Shown here one piece after another: positions 52,435 through 61,404 of a DNA stretch of 64,000 nt; within the stretch, counting starts at the first letter, position 1, and every line of letters begins with the position of its first letter. The stretch spans positions 1 through 64,000 of the forward strand of contig NZ_JOAP01000004.1 in assembly GCF_000720475.1 (NCBI RefSeq), in the 5' to 3' direction. Source of the stretch: Streptomyces aureocirculatus. Its GTDB lineage: Bacteria > Actinomycetota > Actinomycetes > Streptomycetales > Streptomycetaceae. The notes below the pieces were generated by a model. The model worked only from the letters and a program-made list of their open reading frames with translations. It was not told the origin of the DNA and ran no database searches. A program made the translations under genes and the position numbers.

Positions 52435-53067
52435 TCAGCGGGTGAACCATGCCGTGCACGCGGCGATCAGCACATCGGCCTGGTCCCAGGAGCCGTCGAT
52501 GATGTCGCCGGTGCCGTCGGGCAGGGAGCGCCGGTCCGTACCCGTTTCGGGTTGCCTGCTGAGACCGATCTCGACCGCGGCGCGAGCGACGGCGGCCGGT
52601 GCGGCACAACCGCCGACCGGCAATGCATGCTCACGCGCCAGGCTGCCGTCGTCGTTGGGCTCACTGCACTGCCAGAGCGGCCCGCTCTCCGGGCCGTCTG
52701 CCAGCCATCTCCAGATCAGGTCCAGACCGTTGGGCCACTCGCCACCCGGCGGCACGGACGGCCCGCCGCGGTCATGCTCCGGGTGTGGATCGACCCTGAT
52801 CTCTGCGTAGAGATAGCCGTGCGAGTCCTTGTCCGGGCACCCCCAGGCCCGGGGGCGTCCACGAACGCGGAGGTGGGCGGCTTCGAGTGCCTCGACCACG
52901 GCCTTGATGTACGCGCTGTGGGGCAGGCCGGCCGTCGACTCCGAAACGGATCCTTGGGTCTGTCCGTCGGTTTGCAGGTTGCTCTCATGGGGACCCACTG
53001 CGTTCCCTTCGATCGTGTGAGAGGCCTGACCGGAGCAGCCGAAGAGCTCCAACGCCGCGTCGCTCAC
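52435..53067 (-). CDS. hypothetical protein, DUF6292-like
   Basis: GTG start after GGGGGAAACGGCAT. A disordered first 50 residues (ELFGCSGQASHTIEGNAVGP) lead to SAYIKAVVEALEAAHLRVRG, DKDSHGYLYAEIRVDPHPEH, NGLDLIWRWLADGPESGPLW and VARAAVEIGLSRQ. The YIxAVxEALExA opening followed by an aspartate-rich beta region recalls DUF6292, a weak match by eye. 210 residues, function unknown. Confidence 0.6.
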   Translation of the reverse strand: MSDAALELFGCSGQASHTIEGNAVGPHESNLQTDGQTQGSVSESTAGLPHSAYIKAVVEALEAAHLRVRGRPRAWGCPDKDSHGYLYAEIRVDPHPEHDRGGPSVPPGGEWPNGLDLIWRWLADGPESGPLWQCSEPNDDGSLAREHALPVGGCAAPAAVARAAVEIGLSRQPETGTDRRSLPDGTGDIIDGSWDQADVLIAACTAWFTR

Positions 53068-53180
53068 ATGCCGTTTCCCCCATGAACGCTACCGGGCCCC
53101 TGGGTGGTTCCAGCGCACGACGAGTCGCGCGCCGGTCACCGCACGGGGACCAGGGCGGCACGCCGGGTGGGAGCAGGCTC

Positions 53181-54119
53181 TCACTCCTTCAGGCAGTAGA
53201 AGTGGATCGGTGAGTTCGGTGTGAAACCGATACGCGGATACACCGGGGCCCCGGCGACGGTCGCGTGCAAAGTGGCGCGGGTCAGCCCGGTGGCGCGGGC
53301 TCCCTCGTACAGCGCCTTGCGCGTCACCGCCTCGCCGTAGCCCCTGCGCTGCCACTGCGGGTCGGTGGCGACGAAGGCGACGAAGAGACGCCCTTCCGCT
53401 TCGACCGTAGCGGCGCACGCCACCGGGACGTCGCCCCGCATACCCAGGTAGGCGTACATCTCACTCTTCCAGTGCGCGGACCCGACCAAGCCGTCGCGGC
53501 TCTCCTCCAAGGAGAGCCCGTATGCGCGTGATTGGAGGTCCGCGTAGGCCCGCAGATGCTCGTCGGTGCGTACGCGCACGAACGTCAGGTCGGGGTGGAC
53601 CGGTTCGGGGATCGGCAGCAGGTCTCCGGCCATGCCCCTGCCGGGGAAGGCGTACTGCAGACCTGCCTGCTCGGCCGCCGTGGCCAGCGCGGCGCGCGCC
53701 TCGTCGTCCAGGAGGTCCTCGAAGAGCCACAGGAAGCCCGGGTGTTTCTTCGCGCGCATGATGTCCGCCGTCTCGCGCAGGCGCTGTGCGACGAGATCCG
53801 CTCCTGTTCCCGGGTCGGTCAGGGTGATGCAGTTGTAGAACGCGAACCGGCAGTCGGCCCAGCGGACGGCGATGCCGGGGAGGTCGCGCACATCCGCGTC
53901 CGCGTCGCGGTCGAGCACCAGGGCACGCCAGGCCACGGCGAGCTGCTGTGCCGATTCGATGGACTCCGTGATTGCAGGCACCGTACTCCCATGGGTTGTT
54001 GGGGTCGTAGAGGTCGACGAGCTCGTTGGGGCCTCGGGGCCGGGAGCGAGCGGCGCTGGCGGCTCCGGCGCCTTCGGGCCGCTGGGAACCGCACTTGCGG
54101 CACGCGGTGTCACCGTCAT
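53181..54119 (-). CDS. GNAT-family N-acetyltransferase with N-terminal extra domain
   Basis: ATG overlaps the permease stop (TGATG), so it is coupled. After a Pro/Thr/Ser-rich 40-residue lead, residues 45-170 form a GNAT-like first domain (DADVRDLPGIAVRWADCRFA, KHPGFLWLFEDLLDDEARAA, AGLQYAFPGRGMAGDLLPIP). The second domain is canonical GNAT: VPVACAATVEAEGRLFVAFV, ATDPQWQRRGYGEAVTRKAL (acetyl-CoA loop QRRGYG) and APVYPRIGFTPNSPIHFYCL. 312 residues, a tandem GNAT. Coupling to an amino-acid permease suggests modification of the imported compound. Confidence 0.85.
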   Translation of the reverse strand: MTVTPRAASAVPSGPKAPEPPAPLAPGPEAPTSSSTSTTPTTHGSTVPAITESIESAQQLAVAWRALVLDRDADADVRDLPGIAVRWADCRFAFYNCITLTDPGTGADLVAQRLRETADIMRAKKHPGFLWLFEDLLDDEARAALATAAEQAGLQYAFPGRGMAGDLLPIPEPVHPDLTFVRVRTDEHLRAYADLQSRAYGLSLEESRDGLVGSAHWKSEMYAYLGMRGDVPVACAATVEAEGRLFVAFVATDPQWQRRGYGEAVTRKALYEGARATGLTRATLHATVAGAPVYPRIGFTPNSPIHFYCLKE

Positions 54120-55645
54120 CAAATGATGCCTTCGAACTGCTTGTCGTCGGTGGGGGAGTTTGAGCGTGGCACGTGGTAGGAGCCGCTTCCGAAACGCCGC
54201 CACAGGGCGGCTATGAGGAAGGCCACCACTACGGCGACGGGAGTGTAGTTGAAGGTGGAGGCGGTGACCGGGCTGCTCTGCGGCAACAGGAACAGCACCG
54301 TGACCGCAGCCGCCCACACCACCGCCACCCAGCCGATCGGCCGGCTCCAGCGGCCCAGGTGCCAGGGTCCTGGGGTGAATCGGTCGCGGTGGAGCAGGCG
54401 CAGCAGCACCGGGATGGCGTACGCCGAGGTGAATCCCACCACCGAGATGGCGGTCACCGCCGAGAACGCCGTTGTGGAGTACAAGGACGGCAGCGCAAGT
54501 ACGAAGGCCACGGCGACCGCGAGCCAGACCGCGTTGGCGGGGATGGCGGTGCGGCGGCTGACCTTCTTCCAGAGCGCGGACCCGGGCAGGGCACCGTCCC
54601 GGGCGAAAGCGTAGATCATCCGACTGGCGCTCGCGGTCACGGTGTAGCCGCACAGGAACTGGGCCACGATGATCACAAGGAGCAGGGCCTTGGCCGCCGC
54701 CATGCCGAGCGCGTCCAGGAGGATCTGTGCCACGGGTACGCCGGTCGGGCTGTCCAGGGTCGTGGTGTAGTCCTGGATGGCGAAGAGCAACGTGGTCAGC
54801 AGGATGCCGCCGGCGATCCAGGACACCGCCACCGAGCGGAAGACCCCGCGGGCCGCGGCGACGGAGGCGTGGTTGGTCTCCTCGCTCAAGTGGGCTGAGG
54901 TGTCGTAACCGGCCAGGGCGAAGACAGGAAGGAGCATGCCCAGCAGGATCACGTACACCGGGGCGCTCCAGCCGGTGTTGTTGGTGAACTCGGAGAAGAC
55001 GAAACCGGCCGACTGGTGGTGCGACGGGGCGAGCGCCAGGGAACCGATGATGACGACGGCTCCTGCCAGGTGCCACCACGCGCTCAGGGACGTCAGGATG
55101 TTCATCAGCCGGGTGCCGAAGAGGTTCAGGACGGCGTGCAGCGCGAGGATGACCGCGTACAGGGCAAGGAGGGAGCCCGGGGTCGGCGTGTAACCGAATT
55201 GCAGGTTCATCCACGCGGCGGTGAACGTCGCGATGCCGTAGTCCTGGGCGGCGATTCCGCCGAGCAGGCCCAGGAGGTTCAGCCAGCCGGTGTACCAGCT
55301 CCACCGCTCGCCTCCGAGCTGGCGGGCCATGTAGTACAGGCCGCCGCTGGTGGGGTAGCGGGAGGTGATCTCCGCCAGGGACGCGGCCAGGCACAGCACC
55401 AGCGGCCCGACAGCGAGCCACCCCCACGTGATCACCGCGGGGCCTCCCGAGTTCAGGCCGTAGCCGAACAGCAGCAAGGTCCCCGACATGATCGAGATGA
55501 CCGACAGGGACGCGGAGAAGTTGCCGAACGCCCCCATCCGGCGGTGCAGTTGCTGGGTGTAGCCCAGCGATTGGAGGATGCGCGCGTCCTCCCCGTCGTC
55601 GTTGGCCGCGTTCGGTTGCTGGTGCTCTGTTCTTGCCGAAGTCAT
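54119..55645 (-). CDS. APC-superfamily amino acid permease (GABA/BAT1-like)
   Basis: Secondary transporter, cytoplasmic membrane, about 12 helices. ATG (MTSARTEHQQPNAANDDGED) six bases after GGAG. Signatures: LGYTQQLHRRMGAFGNFSAS, FGYGLNSGGPAVITWGWLAV, AEITSRYPTSGGLYYMARQL (the family substrate-site TSGGxYY), FALAGYDTSAHLSEETNHAS and ASRMIYAFARDGALPGSALW. 508 residues, complete. The ATSGGxYYW pattern and EET(K/N)(N/H)A place it in the bacterial amino-acid/choline branch. Coupled to the downstream GNAT. Confidence 0.9.
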   Translation of the reverse strand: MTSARTEHQQPNAANDDGEDARILQSLGYTQQLHRRMGAFGNFSASLSVISIMSGTLLLFGYGLNSGGPAVITWGWLAVGPLVLCLAASLAEITSRYPTSGGLYYMARQLGGERWSWYTGWLNLLGLLGGIAAQDYGIATFTAAWMNLQFGYTPTPGSLLALYAVILALHAVLNLFGTRLMNILTSLSAWWHLAGAVVIIGSLALAPSHHQSAGFVFSEFTNNTGWSAPVYVILLGMLLPVFALAGYDTSAHLSEETNHASVAAARGVFRSVAVSWIAGGILLTTLLFAIQDYTTTLDSPTGVPVAQILLDALGMAAAKALLLVIIVAQFLCGYTVTASASRMIYAFARDGALPGSALWKKVSRRTAIPANAVWLAVAVAFVLALPSLYSTTAFSAVTAISVVGFTSAYAIPVLLRLLHRDRFTPGPWHLGRWSRPIGWVAVVWAAAVTVLFLLPQSSPVTASTFNYTPVAVVVAFLIAALWRRFGSGSYHVPRSNSPTDDKQFEGII

Positions 55646-55748
55646 TGGTTCTCCGCACAGGAAAGCTGGAAGAAGGGGTGCAGGCGGGGTGGCTGCCGGG
55701 CCGTCGGCGGGTCGTTGGCGGCGCCCGCCCGCGGGGCCGAACCGGCAG

Positions 55749-56765
55749 TCATGGGTGTTTTCCCGTGTGCCGCGGGTGGGATCTCAGGCAGGCGTCGCGG
55801 TCCTCCTCGAATGCCTTCCGCCACTGGTCCTTGGGGTGCCGGGCGTCGTACTGCCACGGGGCGGGCGTGGCGAAGTCACCGATGGCGTCGAACACTTCGG
55901 TCGCCCACCGGGGGAAGCCGCCCCTGGTCAAGGTGTAGGCGAGGTAGTTGAGATCCTGCTGGGAACTGGCAGCCGGATCGCACTGCTGGAACCAGCCCTC
56001 GAACGCTCGCGTAATGGCTCGGGTGGTGTCCTCTCTGGTCCACAGCAGGTTCAGCGCGACCTCGGCGCCTCTGTCCCGTCGCTCCCGGTGCTCCTGCACA
56101 CGGGCGTAGAGGGGCAGCAGAAGCAGTGGTGAGTCGGACGGAGCGAAAGAGACCGTCCAGCGGGCGAAATCCACCGCGACTGCCTGGCGGCCCGCGGGAC
56201 CTGGGCGGGCCTGGAGCGCCTGGGACATGCGGTGCCACGCCTCGCGGTTGAACGGATCTCGTCGGTGCACTTCCCCGAGGAGTCCCCATGGGCCGCGAGG
56301 CAGCAGATACTCGTGCGGTGGCGGAGCCATGTGATGCTCCGGGTAGTGTTCCGATGTGTCCGTTTCGGCCAGGGCCAGGCGGCAGATCCAGGGCACCGAG
56401 TCGTGGGGGTTCTCCTCGGCCGCCCTGTGGCACGCCTGCCGGGCCCGGTCTGCCAGTTTCTCCAGGTCCCGTGCCTGCCGGGAGTCGTGCGCCCAGTGCC
56501 TGCGGTGGGCTTGCAGCACCCGTTCGGTGGCGACTCTGGCGTACATCACCCGGGCCGCGAGGCTCTCCGGTTCCTCCTTCAGCCACAGCTCCACGACGTT
56601 GGTCTGGGCCGCGGCGACCCCCAGCACCTGCGTGCGGGATGTCCACTGTGGCCAGCTTCCCGTCCGGGCCAGCACTTGCCGCATCTGCATCCAGTAACCC
56701 GCCCGGATGTCCTGCACGGCCGCATAGAGCTCTGTGTCTCGGCCTGCCGGGCTCGAACCCGCCAT
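55749..56765 (-). CDS. conserved hypothetical protein, helical-repeat type
   Basis: ATG (MAGSSPAGRDTELYAAVQDI) after GAAGGGG. The 338-residue chain is almost wholly helical, with W- and L-rich repeats: WMQMRQVLARTGSWPQWTSR, AAAQTNVVELWLKEEPESLA, ARVMYARVATERVLQAHRRH, RRDPFNREAWHRMSQALQAR and TRAFEGWFQQCDPAASSQQD. Such WLxxxPxxxAAxVMxARVA motifs recall TPR-like proteins of Streptomyces with unknown role. No signal peptide or membrane helix. Upstream of the permease on the same strand, 103 bases away. Confidence 0.7.
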   Translation of the reverse strand: MAGSSPAGRDTELYAAVQDIRAGYWMQMRQVLARTGSWPQWTSRTQVLGVAAAQTNVVELWLKEEPESLAARVMYARVATERVLQAHRRHWAHDSRQARDLEKLADRARQACHRAAEENPHDSVPWICRLALAETDTSEHYPEHHMAPPPHEYLLPRGPWGLLGEVHRRDPFNREAWHRMSQALQARPGPAGRQAVAVDFARWTVSFAPSDSPLLLLPLYARVQEHRERRDRGAEVALNLLWTREDTTRAITRAFEGWFQQCDPAASSQQDLNYLAYTLTRGGFPRWATEVFDAIGDFATPAPWQYDARHPKDQWRKAFEEDRDACLRSHPRHTGKHP

Positions 56766-57710
56766 CAGTGCCCCCTTCGGCCGGCCGGCGCCTGTAGCGG
56801 CACGCCGTACGCCTTCGGCCGGCACTTCTGCGCGCGGCGTCTTGACGGCCTGGGCGCCTTCACTGAGCACGACACCGTACGGTGTGCGCTGGCGGCCATA
56901 GGTGGAGGACCCCTCGGGCAGTCGGGACGGGGAGGCACGGGCGTGCCAAGGACAGGGCGCGGGCTGACGAGCAGGGCGGAGACGACCGCCGGCGCATCGC
57001 CCGGCTGTGGGCGTCGCCCTTGGCTAGTGCGAATGCCTGACAGGTACTTAAGTGCCTGGAGAGGCGCATGACCAGAGAATCCCAAGATTGTTCGGTTGTT
57101 CGGGTGCAGGTTTCGGCCATGGGGCGGGCGAGCGTCGCCATGCGTGACCGGACCCGCCGGCCGCGGCACCCGGACGGTGCGCCGCCCATGGCTCGGACGC
57201 TCGCAGCCACGTGCACGACCGCTCACCACGAGCGCGCCAAGCTCGTCGCCGAACCCGCCCGAACTGGCCGCACAGCGCTTCCTCCTCACCGGTGGGGGCC
57301 GCGGGCCGGACAGCGAGACCATCCATCGGCGCCGTCAAGTTGGCGGGATGCCCTGTGACGGTCTTCTTCGTGGGTGCCGATGCCGCACCATCTCCCGGCG
57401 ATACGTCACCGTAAAGCCCCTTGTGCGGTGTGCAAGTTGAGCAAGTCCCGGCGTGCTGATGGTGTGCAGGGGCCGCGTTGAGCCTCCGCGCTCGGGCGGG
57501 CACGGGTACTTCGGTGACGGCCTCCGAGACGCGGATCATTCGGCCAGTTCGGTGCGGTGGTCACTCACTGTGAGCACATGTGGGCAATCGGCCATGGAAC
57601 TGCCCTCCCCAGCCTGGTTTCCAGAGCCACGACGCGGCAGCGCTTTCGTGACGCGGGCCTTCGCGGTGCCGCCCGACGCCATCGGACGACAGAGCGGCGC
57701 TGGCGTCGGG
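56766..57710. other. 0.95-kb region without a recognised gene
   Basis: Open frames on both strands are overlapping and lack ribosome sites or motifs. It separates two minus-strand gene groups. CTCACTGTGAG near 57566 is a small palindrome. The 3' end of the zinc dehydrogenase gene lies at its right border; no terminator hairpin is evident. Confidence 0.5.
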
Positions 57711-58745
57711 TCATGGAGTGATGAGGACCTTCAGAGCCTCGCGGTCAGCCATCGCGCGGTAGCCGTCGGGGGCCTCGTCGAGACCGGTGGTGTGGTCGAA
57801 GACCTTGCCGGGTTCGACGCGGCCCTCCAGCACATCCGGGAGCAGTTCGTCGATGTGCGCGCGGACAGGAGCCACGCCGCCGGTGAGGGTGATGTTCCGG
57901 AAGAAGTCGCGGGTGCCCGACGCCACCTGCTCGTACTGCGGTACACCGACCCGGCTGACCACTCCGCCGTCCCTGACGACGGCGAACGCCGTCTCGACGG
58001 CCTCGGTGAGGCCGACGCACTCCAGCACCGTGTGAGTGCCGTCGCCGCCGGTCAGCTCGTGGACCCGCTCGACGCCCTCCGCGCCGCGTTCGGCGACCAC
58101 GTCGGTGGCGCCGAACGTGCGCCCAAGGCCCGTGCGGCCGAGGTGGCGGCCCATCAGAATGATGCGCTCCGCGCCGAGCCGCCTCGCGGCCAACACCGCG
58201 CAGAGACCGACCGCGCCGTCGCCGATGACGGTCACGGTCGTGCGGGCGCTCACGCCCGCGGTCACCGCGCAGTAGTGGCCGGTGGGGAAGACATCGCTCA
58301 GGGTCAGCAGGGAGGGCAGCAGCGCGGTGTCCGCGCCAGTCGGCAGCTTGACGAGTGTGCCTCGCGCCTGCGGGACCCGCACGGCCTCGCCCTGGCCGCC
58401 GTCGACGCCGTCCGCGGCCCACAGGCCGCCGTGGCGGCAGGAGGTCTGCAGTCCTTCCTGGCAGAAGTCGCAGGTGTTGTCGCACCAGACGAACGGCGCG
58501 ACCACGATGTCTCCTCGGCGCAGTCCGTCGACCTCGGTTCCGGTCTCCTCGACGAGGCCGAGGAACTCGTGACCTATGCGCGTGCCTTCCTCCGAGACCG
58601 GCATGGAGCGGTACGGCCACAGGTCGCTGCCGCAGATACTCGCGCGCAGCACCCGCACCACCGCGTCCCCGGGATGCTGGATCTTCGGGTCGGGCACCTC
58701 CTCGACGCGTACGTCGCCGGCACCGTGCATCACGATTGCTCGCAT
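57711..58745 (-). CDS. zinc-dependent alcohol dehydrogenase (MDR family)
   Basis: NAD(P)-dependent oxidoreductase. ATG follows GGAGAAGGGGATGCC. Catalytic zinc ligands: Cys in VLRASICGSDLWPYR and His in RIGHEFLGLVEETG; structural-zinc loop FVWCDNTCDFCQEGLQTSCR (four Cys). The Rossmann motif is TVTVIGDGAVGLCAVLAARR, here with D in place of the second G-x (GxGxxG as GDGAVG). 344 residues, complete. Last gene of the right-hand cluster, 89 bases after the acyltransferase gene, so possibly with its own transcript. Confidence 0.87.
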   Translation of the reverse strand: MRAIVMHGAGDVRVEEVPDPKIQHPGDAVVRVLRASICGSDLWPYRSMPVSEEGTRIGHEFLGLVEETGTEVDGLRRGDIVVAPFVWCDNTCDFCQEGLQTSCRHGGLWAADGVDGGQGEAVRVPQARGTLVKLPTGADTALLPSLLTLSDVFPTGHYCAVTAGVSARTTVTVIGDGAVGLCAVLAARRLGAERIILMGRHLGRTGLGRTFGATDVVAERGAEGVERVHELTGGDGTHTVLECVGLTEAVETAFAVVRDGGVVSRVGVPQYEQVASGTRDFFRNITLTGGVAPVRAHIDELLPDVLEGRVEPGKVFDHTTGLDEAPDGYRAMADREALKVLITP

Positions 58746-58834
58746 GGCATCCCCTTCTCCTCTGTGCCGATTCCTCGTGCCGCTTCCTCGTGCCTCTTCG
58801 CCTCTTCGCCTCTTTCTAGTGTCCTTCTCCTCGG

Positions 58835-60256
58835 TCACCCCGCTCTGCGGGTCAGCTCGTCCAGCGCTTCGTCGGTATGGACGCGGAGCCGGCGCAGGTC
58901 CGGAAACGTGTCCCGGTCCGCGGTGATCGTCAGATGCAGGCGCCCGTTGGAGGAGCACGCGGCCATGAAGAGCGCCGTCCCGTGGCAGAGGCTCCCCAGG
59001 GCGTAGACCGCCTTCAGCTTCGCGCCGAGGAAGTACGACGGCCGACCGCGGCCCGGCACATTGGACACCACCACGTTGTACGGGGGCGGTACCCGCCCCG
59101 CCAGACCGACGAGGTGCTGGAGGACCAGGGGAACACTGATCCGCGCTCCGTGACGCTCGGCCGCGGACCGCGACATGGCCCGCAAGTCCGACTTGGCCTT
59201 GTCGCTCGCCCGGACTATCCGGCGCAGGCGTTCGACGGGGTCGGCCACATCGGTGGCCAGGTCGATCACCATGAGGGTGAAGACGTTGGCCGCGCGCAGG
59301 TCGGTCGGCTCGCGGACCGACATCGGGACACCGGCAGACAGGCTGTGCCGGGGCAGTTCGCCGCGGTCGTTCAGATACACACGCAGGCCGCTGCCGCACA
59401 CCGCGAGCAGGACTTCGTTGACGGTCGCTCCGCTGGCCCCGGCGACCCTGCGCAGCCGGTCGAGGTCGTAGCTGCTCATCGCCACGGCCCTGGAGGGGCC
59501 GATACGGCCGTTCAGGACGGTCCGTGTGGCGGTGAACGGCATGATGCGCCGTCGCCGCCGCTGCTGCTGGCTAATGCTGTCGTCCGGCTCGCCCCGGCGC
59601 GGGCCGGTAACCACCCCGGGCGCCCCCGGGCCGGTAACCAACCCGGGCGCCCCCTCCACCCCGCCCGGACGCGAGGCGGTGTCCTGCGCCCCGGCCGGTG
59701 GCGCCGGAACCACGCCCCACAGGGGACGCATCGCATCGTCCGCCGGGTCGGCGCTGAGCATGTGACGCAGCCGCCGCAAGCAGCCCTCGCCGTCCAGGAG
59801 CGCGTGGTGGAACTTGAAGTACAGGGCGAAGTGCTCGTCGGCCGCCGCGTTCAGCCCGCCGATGAGGTGCATTTCCCACAGCGGGCGGGCCGGATCGAGC
59901 GGGCTCGAGTGCAGCAGGGAGACGGCACGGGCGAGTTCGTTCATGTCGCCCGGCGGGCGCAGCGTGTGGCACCGCACGTGATGGCGGAGGTCGATCGCGC
60001 TGTCCGCCACCACCTCCCAGGCGCGTGCCAGCCACGGGGCGCGGCGGCGCGGGAGGCGGTAGTTGAACGGCGGCGCGACGGGCTGTGCGGCACGCATTCG
60101 CCACAGTGTCCGTCCCAGGTGGCCGGGTTCGGCGCCGTGCGGCAGCCCGAGCGTGGCCACGAACGCGACATGCTGGCGGGTGCGGGGCGTGTCGAAGGCG
60201 AGGAACATCCGGTCTCTGCCGCTGATGGTCGTGGCGCTCCCGCTGATCGTGGTCAT
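58835..60256 (-). CDS. WS/DGAT-like acyltransferase
   Basis: Wax ester synthase/diacylglycerol acyltransferase family. ATG overlaps the oxidoreductase stop (ATGA). Active-site HHALLDG at residues 150-156 (HHxxxDG); other motifs: RPLWEMHLIGGL (PLW), GATVNEVLLAVCGSGLRVYL (ND), and YNVVVSNVPGRGRPSYFLGA. It differs from storage-lipid enzymes in a low-complexity PGGVEGAPGLVTGPGAPGVV insert at about 195-220 and a short N-terminus with the repeat TISGSATTISG. 473 residues. In this cluster it may acylate a small molecule rather than make wax or triacylglycerol; that is inference. Confidence 0.87.
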   Translation of the reverse strand: MTTISGSATTISGRDRMFLAFDTPRTRQHVAFVATLGLPHGAEPGHLGRTLWRMRAAQPVAPPFNYRLPRRRAPWLARAWEVVADSAIDLRHHVRCHTLRPPGDMNELARAVSLLHSSPLDPARPLWEMHLIGGLNAAADEHFALYFKFHHALLDGEGCLRRLRHMLSADPADDAMRPLWGVVPAPPAGAQDTASRPGGVEGAPGLVTGPGAPGVVTGPRRGEPDDSISQQQRRRRRIMPFTATRTVLNGRIGPSRAVAMSSYDLDRLRRVAGASGATVNEVLLAVCGSGLRVYLNDRGELPRHSLSAGVPMSVREPTDLRAANVFTLMVIDLATDVADPVERLRRIVRASDKAKSDLRAMSRSAAERHGARISVPLVLQHLVGLAGRVPPPYNVVVSNVPGRGRPSYFLGAKLKAVYALGSLCHGTALFMAACSSNGRLHLTITADRDTFPDLRRLRVHTDEALDELTRRAG

Positions 60257-61404
60257 GGCGCTCCCGGTGTCGCTGCCCTGATCATGTCGGTCATGAGCTG
60301 GATGTCCGCCAGCGCGTCCGCACCGCTGGTGACCGGTCGGGCGGCCGTGGTGACGCAGTCGTGGAAGTGGCGGAGCTGGGCCCGGAACGGCTCGTCGTAG
60401 GAGCCGGTGACCGTCTGCTCGACGACGGTCCCGAGGGTTTCGACCGCCGCGCTCCGCGCCCGCACCGCCGCGGCCGTGTCGTCGCGTGTGACACGTACCG
60501 CCGCGGTGTCGTCGCGGGTGACACGTACCCTCGACGGCGTATGGCGGAGAAAGGGGTTGGAGATCTCCAACGCGACAACCCGGTCGGTCCCCCACACCGT
60601 GAGCTCCTCCTCGAACCGCCGCACGGTTGTTGCCCCGCACTGGAACACGGTCTGGAAGCCGTCCTCGTACTGGAGCAGCGCGCAGAAGACGCTCCCGTCG
60701 GGTGAGACATGGGCCTTGATCGAGTCGGGAGAGCCGGGGAACGCCGCCCGGTACATGTTGATGTCGTGGCTCCACACTCCGAACATGTTCATGTACGCGG
60801 TGAAGAGCGTGTCGCCGACCGGGCCGAGTTCGCGCAGCACCTTCGGTCGCCGCCCGTCGGCGTCGGAGGTGTCCACGGGCCCCGCCGGGCGGTCGAGGGA
60901 CATGACCTGCGGGACGATCCAGTTGCCGTGATCCGGTCCGACGACCAAGTGCACCCGCGCCATCAGGGGCTTGTCGATCCGCCTGATCTCCTCCAGTCCT
61001 CGCTGCACACCGCTGTCGTGGCGCTTCATGTACCCGACCATCAGCTTCGCCCCGGTGCGCCGGGAGAGGTCCACCAGTCGGCGGGCCTCCGCCTCGGTGT
61101 AACAGAGCGGCTTCTCCGTGAAGGTGTGCTTGCCGCGCTCCAGCGCCGTGTACGCCACCTCGAAGTGGTCCCGGTTGAGGACGAGGACGGCGTCGATGTC
61201 GGGGTGGGCGTCGAGCATCTGCTCGCACGACCCGTAGGTGTGCGGCACCCCGAAACGCGCCGCGACGCGCCGCGCCAGATCGCCCGCCCGGTCGCACACG
61301 GCGACCGTCGTGAAGCGGTCCCGCAGTTCGGTCAGATACGGCAGGTGCATGAGCTGCGCGATCATGCCGCAGCCGACGACACCCACGCGGGCCCTGCGCT
61401 TCAT
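60253..61404 (-). CDS. Gfo/Idh/MocA-family oxidoreductase
   Basis: NAD(P)-dependent sugar/inositol-type oxidoreductase. ATG overlaps the HAD gene stop by 4 bases. Rossmann start RVGVVGCGMIAQLMHLPYLT; HADAVLVLNRDHFEV-type strand; the EKP motif in KHTFTEKPLCYTEAEARRLV supplies the catalytic Lys. Downstream: VGYMKRHDSGVQRGLEEIRR, MFGVWSHDINMYRAAFPGSP (the HD pair), VFCALLQYEDGFQTVFQCGA. A 10-residue duplication (VRVTRDDTAA) sits at about 300-320. 383 residues. Confidence 0.87.
   Translation of the reverse strand: MKRRARVGVVGCGMIAQLMHLPYLTELRDRFTTVAVCDRAGDLARRVAARFGVPHTYGSCEQMLDAHPDIDAVLVLNRDHFEVAYTALERGKHTFTEKPLCYTEAEARRLVDLSRRTGAKLMVGYMKRHDSGVQRGLEEIRRIDKPLMARVHLVVGPDHGNWIVPQVMSLDRPAGPVDTSDADGRRPKVLRELGPVGDTLFTAYMNMFGVWSHDINMYRAAFPGSPDSIKAHVSPDGSVFCALLQYEDGFQTVFQCGATTVRRFEEELTVWGTDRVVALEISNPFLRHTPSRVRVTRDDTAAVRVTRDDTAAAVRARSAAVETLGTVVEQTVTGSYDEPFRAQLRHFHDCVTTAARPVTSGADALADIQLMTDMIRAATPGAP
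60476..60529. repeat. in-frame 24-bp direct repeat, 30-bp period, in the Gfo/Idh gene
   Basis: GTGTCGTCGCGTGTGACACG... and GTGTCGTCGCGGGTGACACG..., 23 of 24 identical, separated by GCCGCG. Encodes the duplicated VRVTRDDTAA. Confidence 0.85.
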
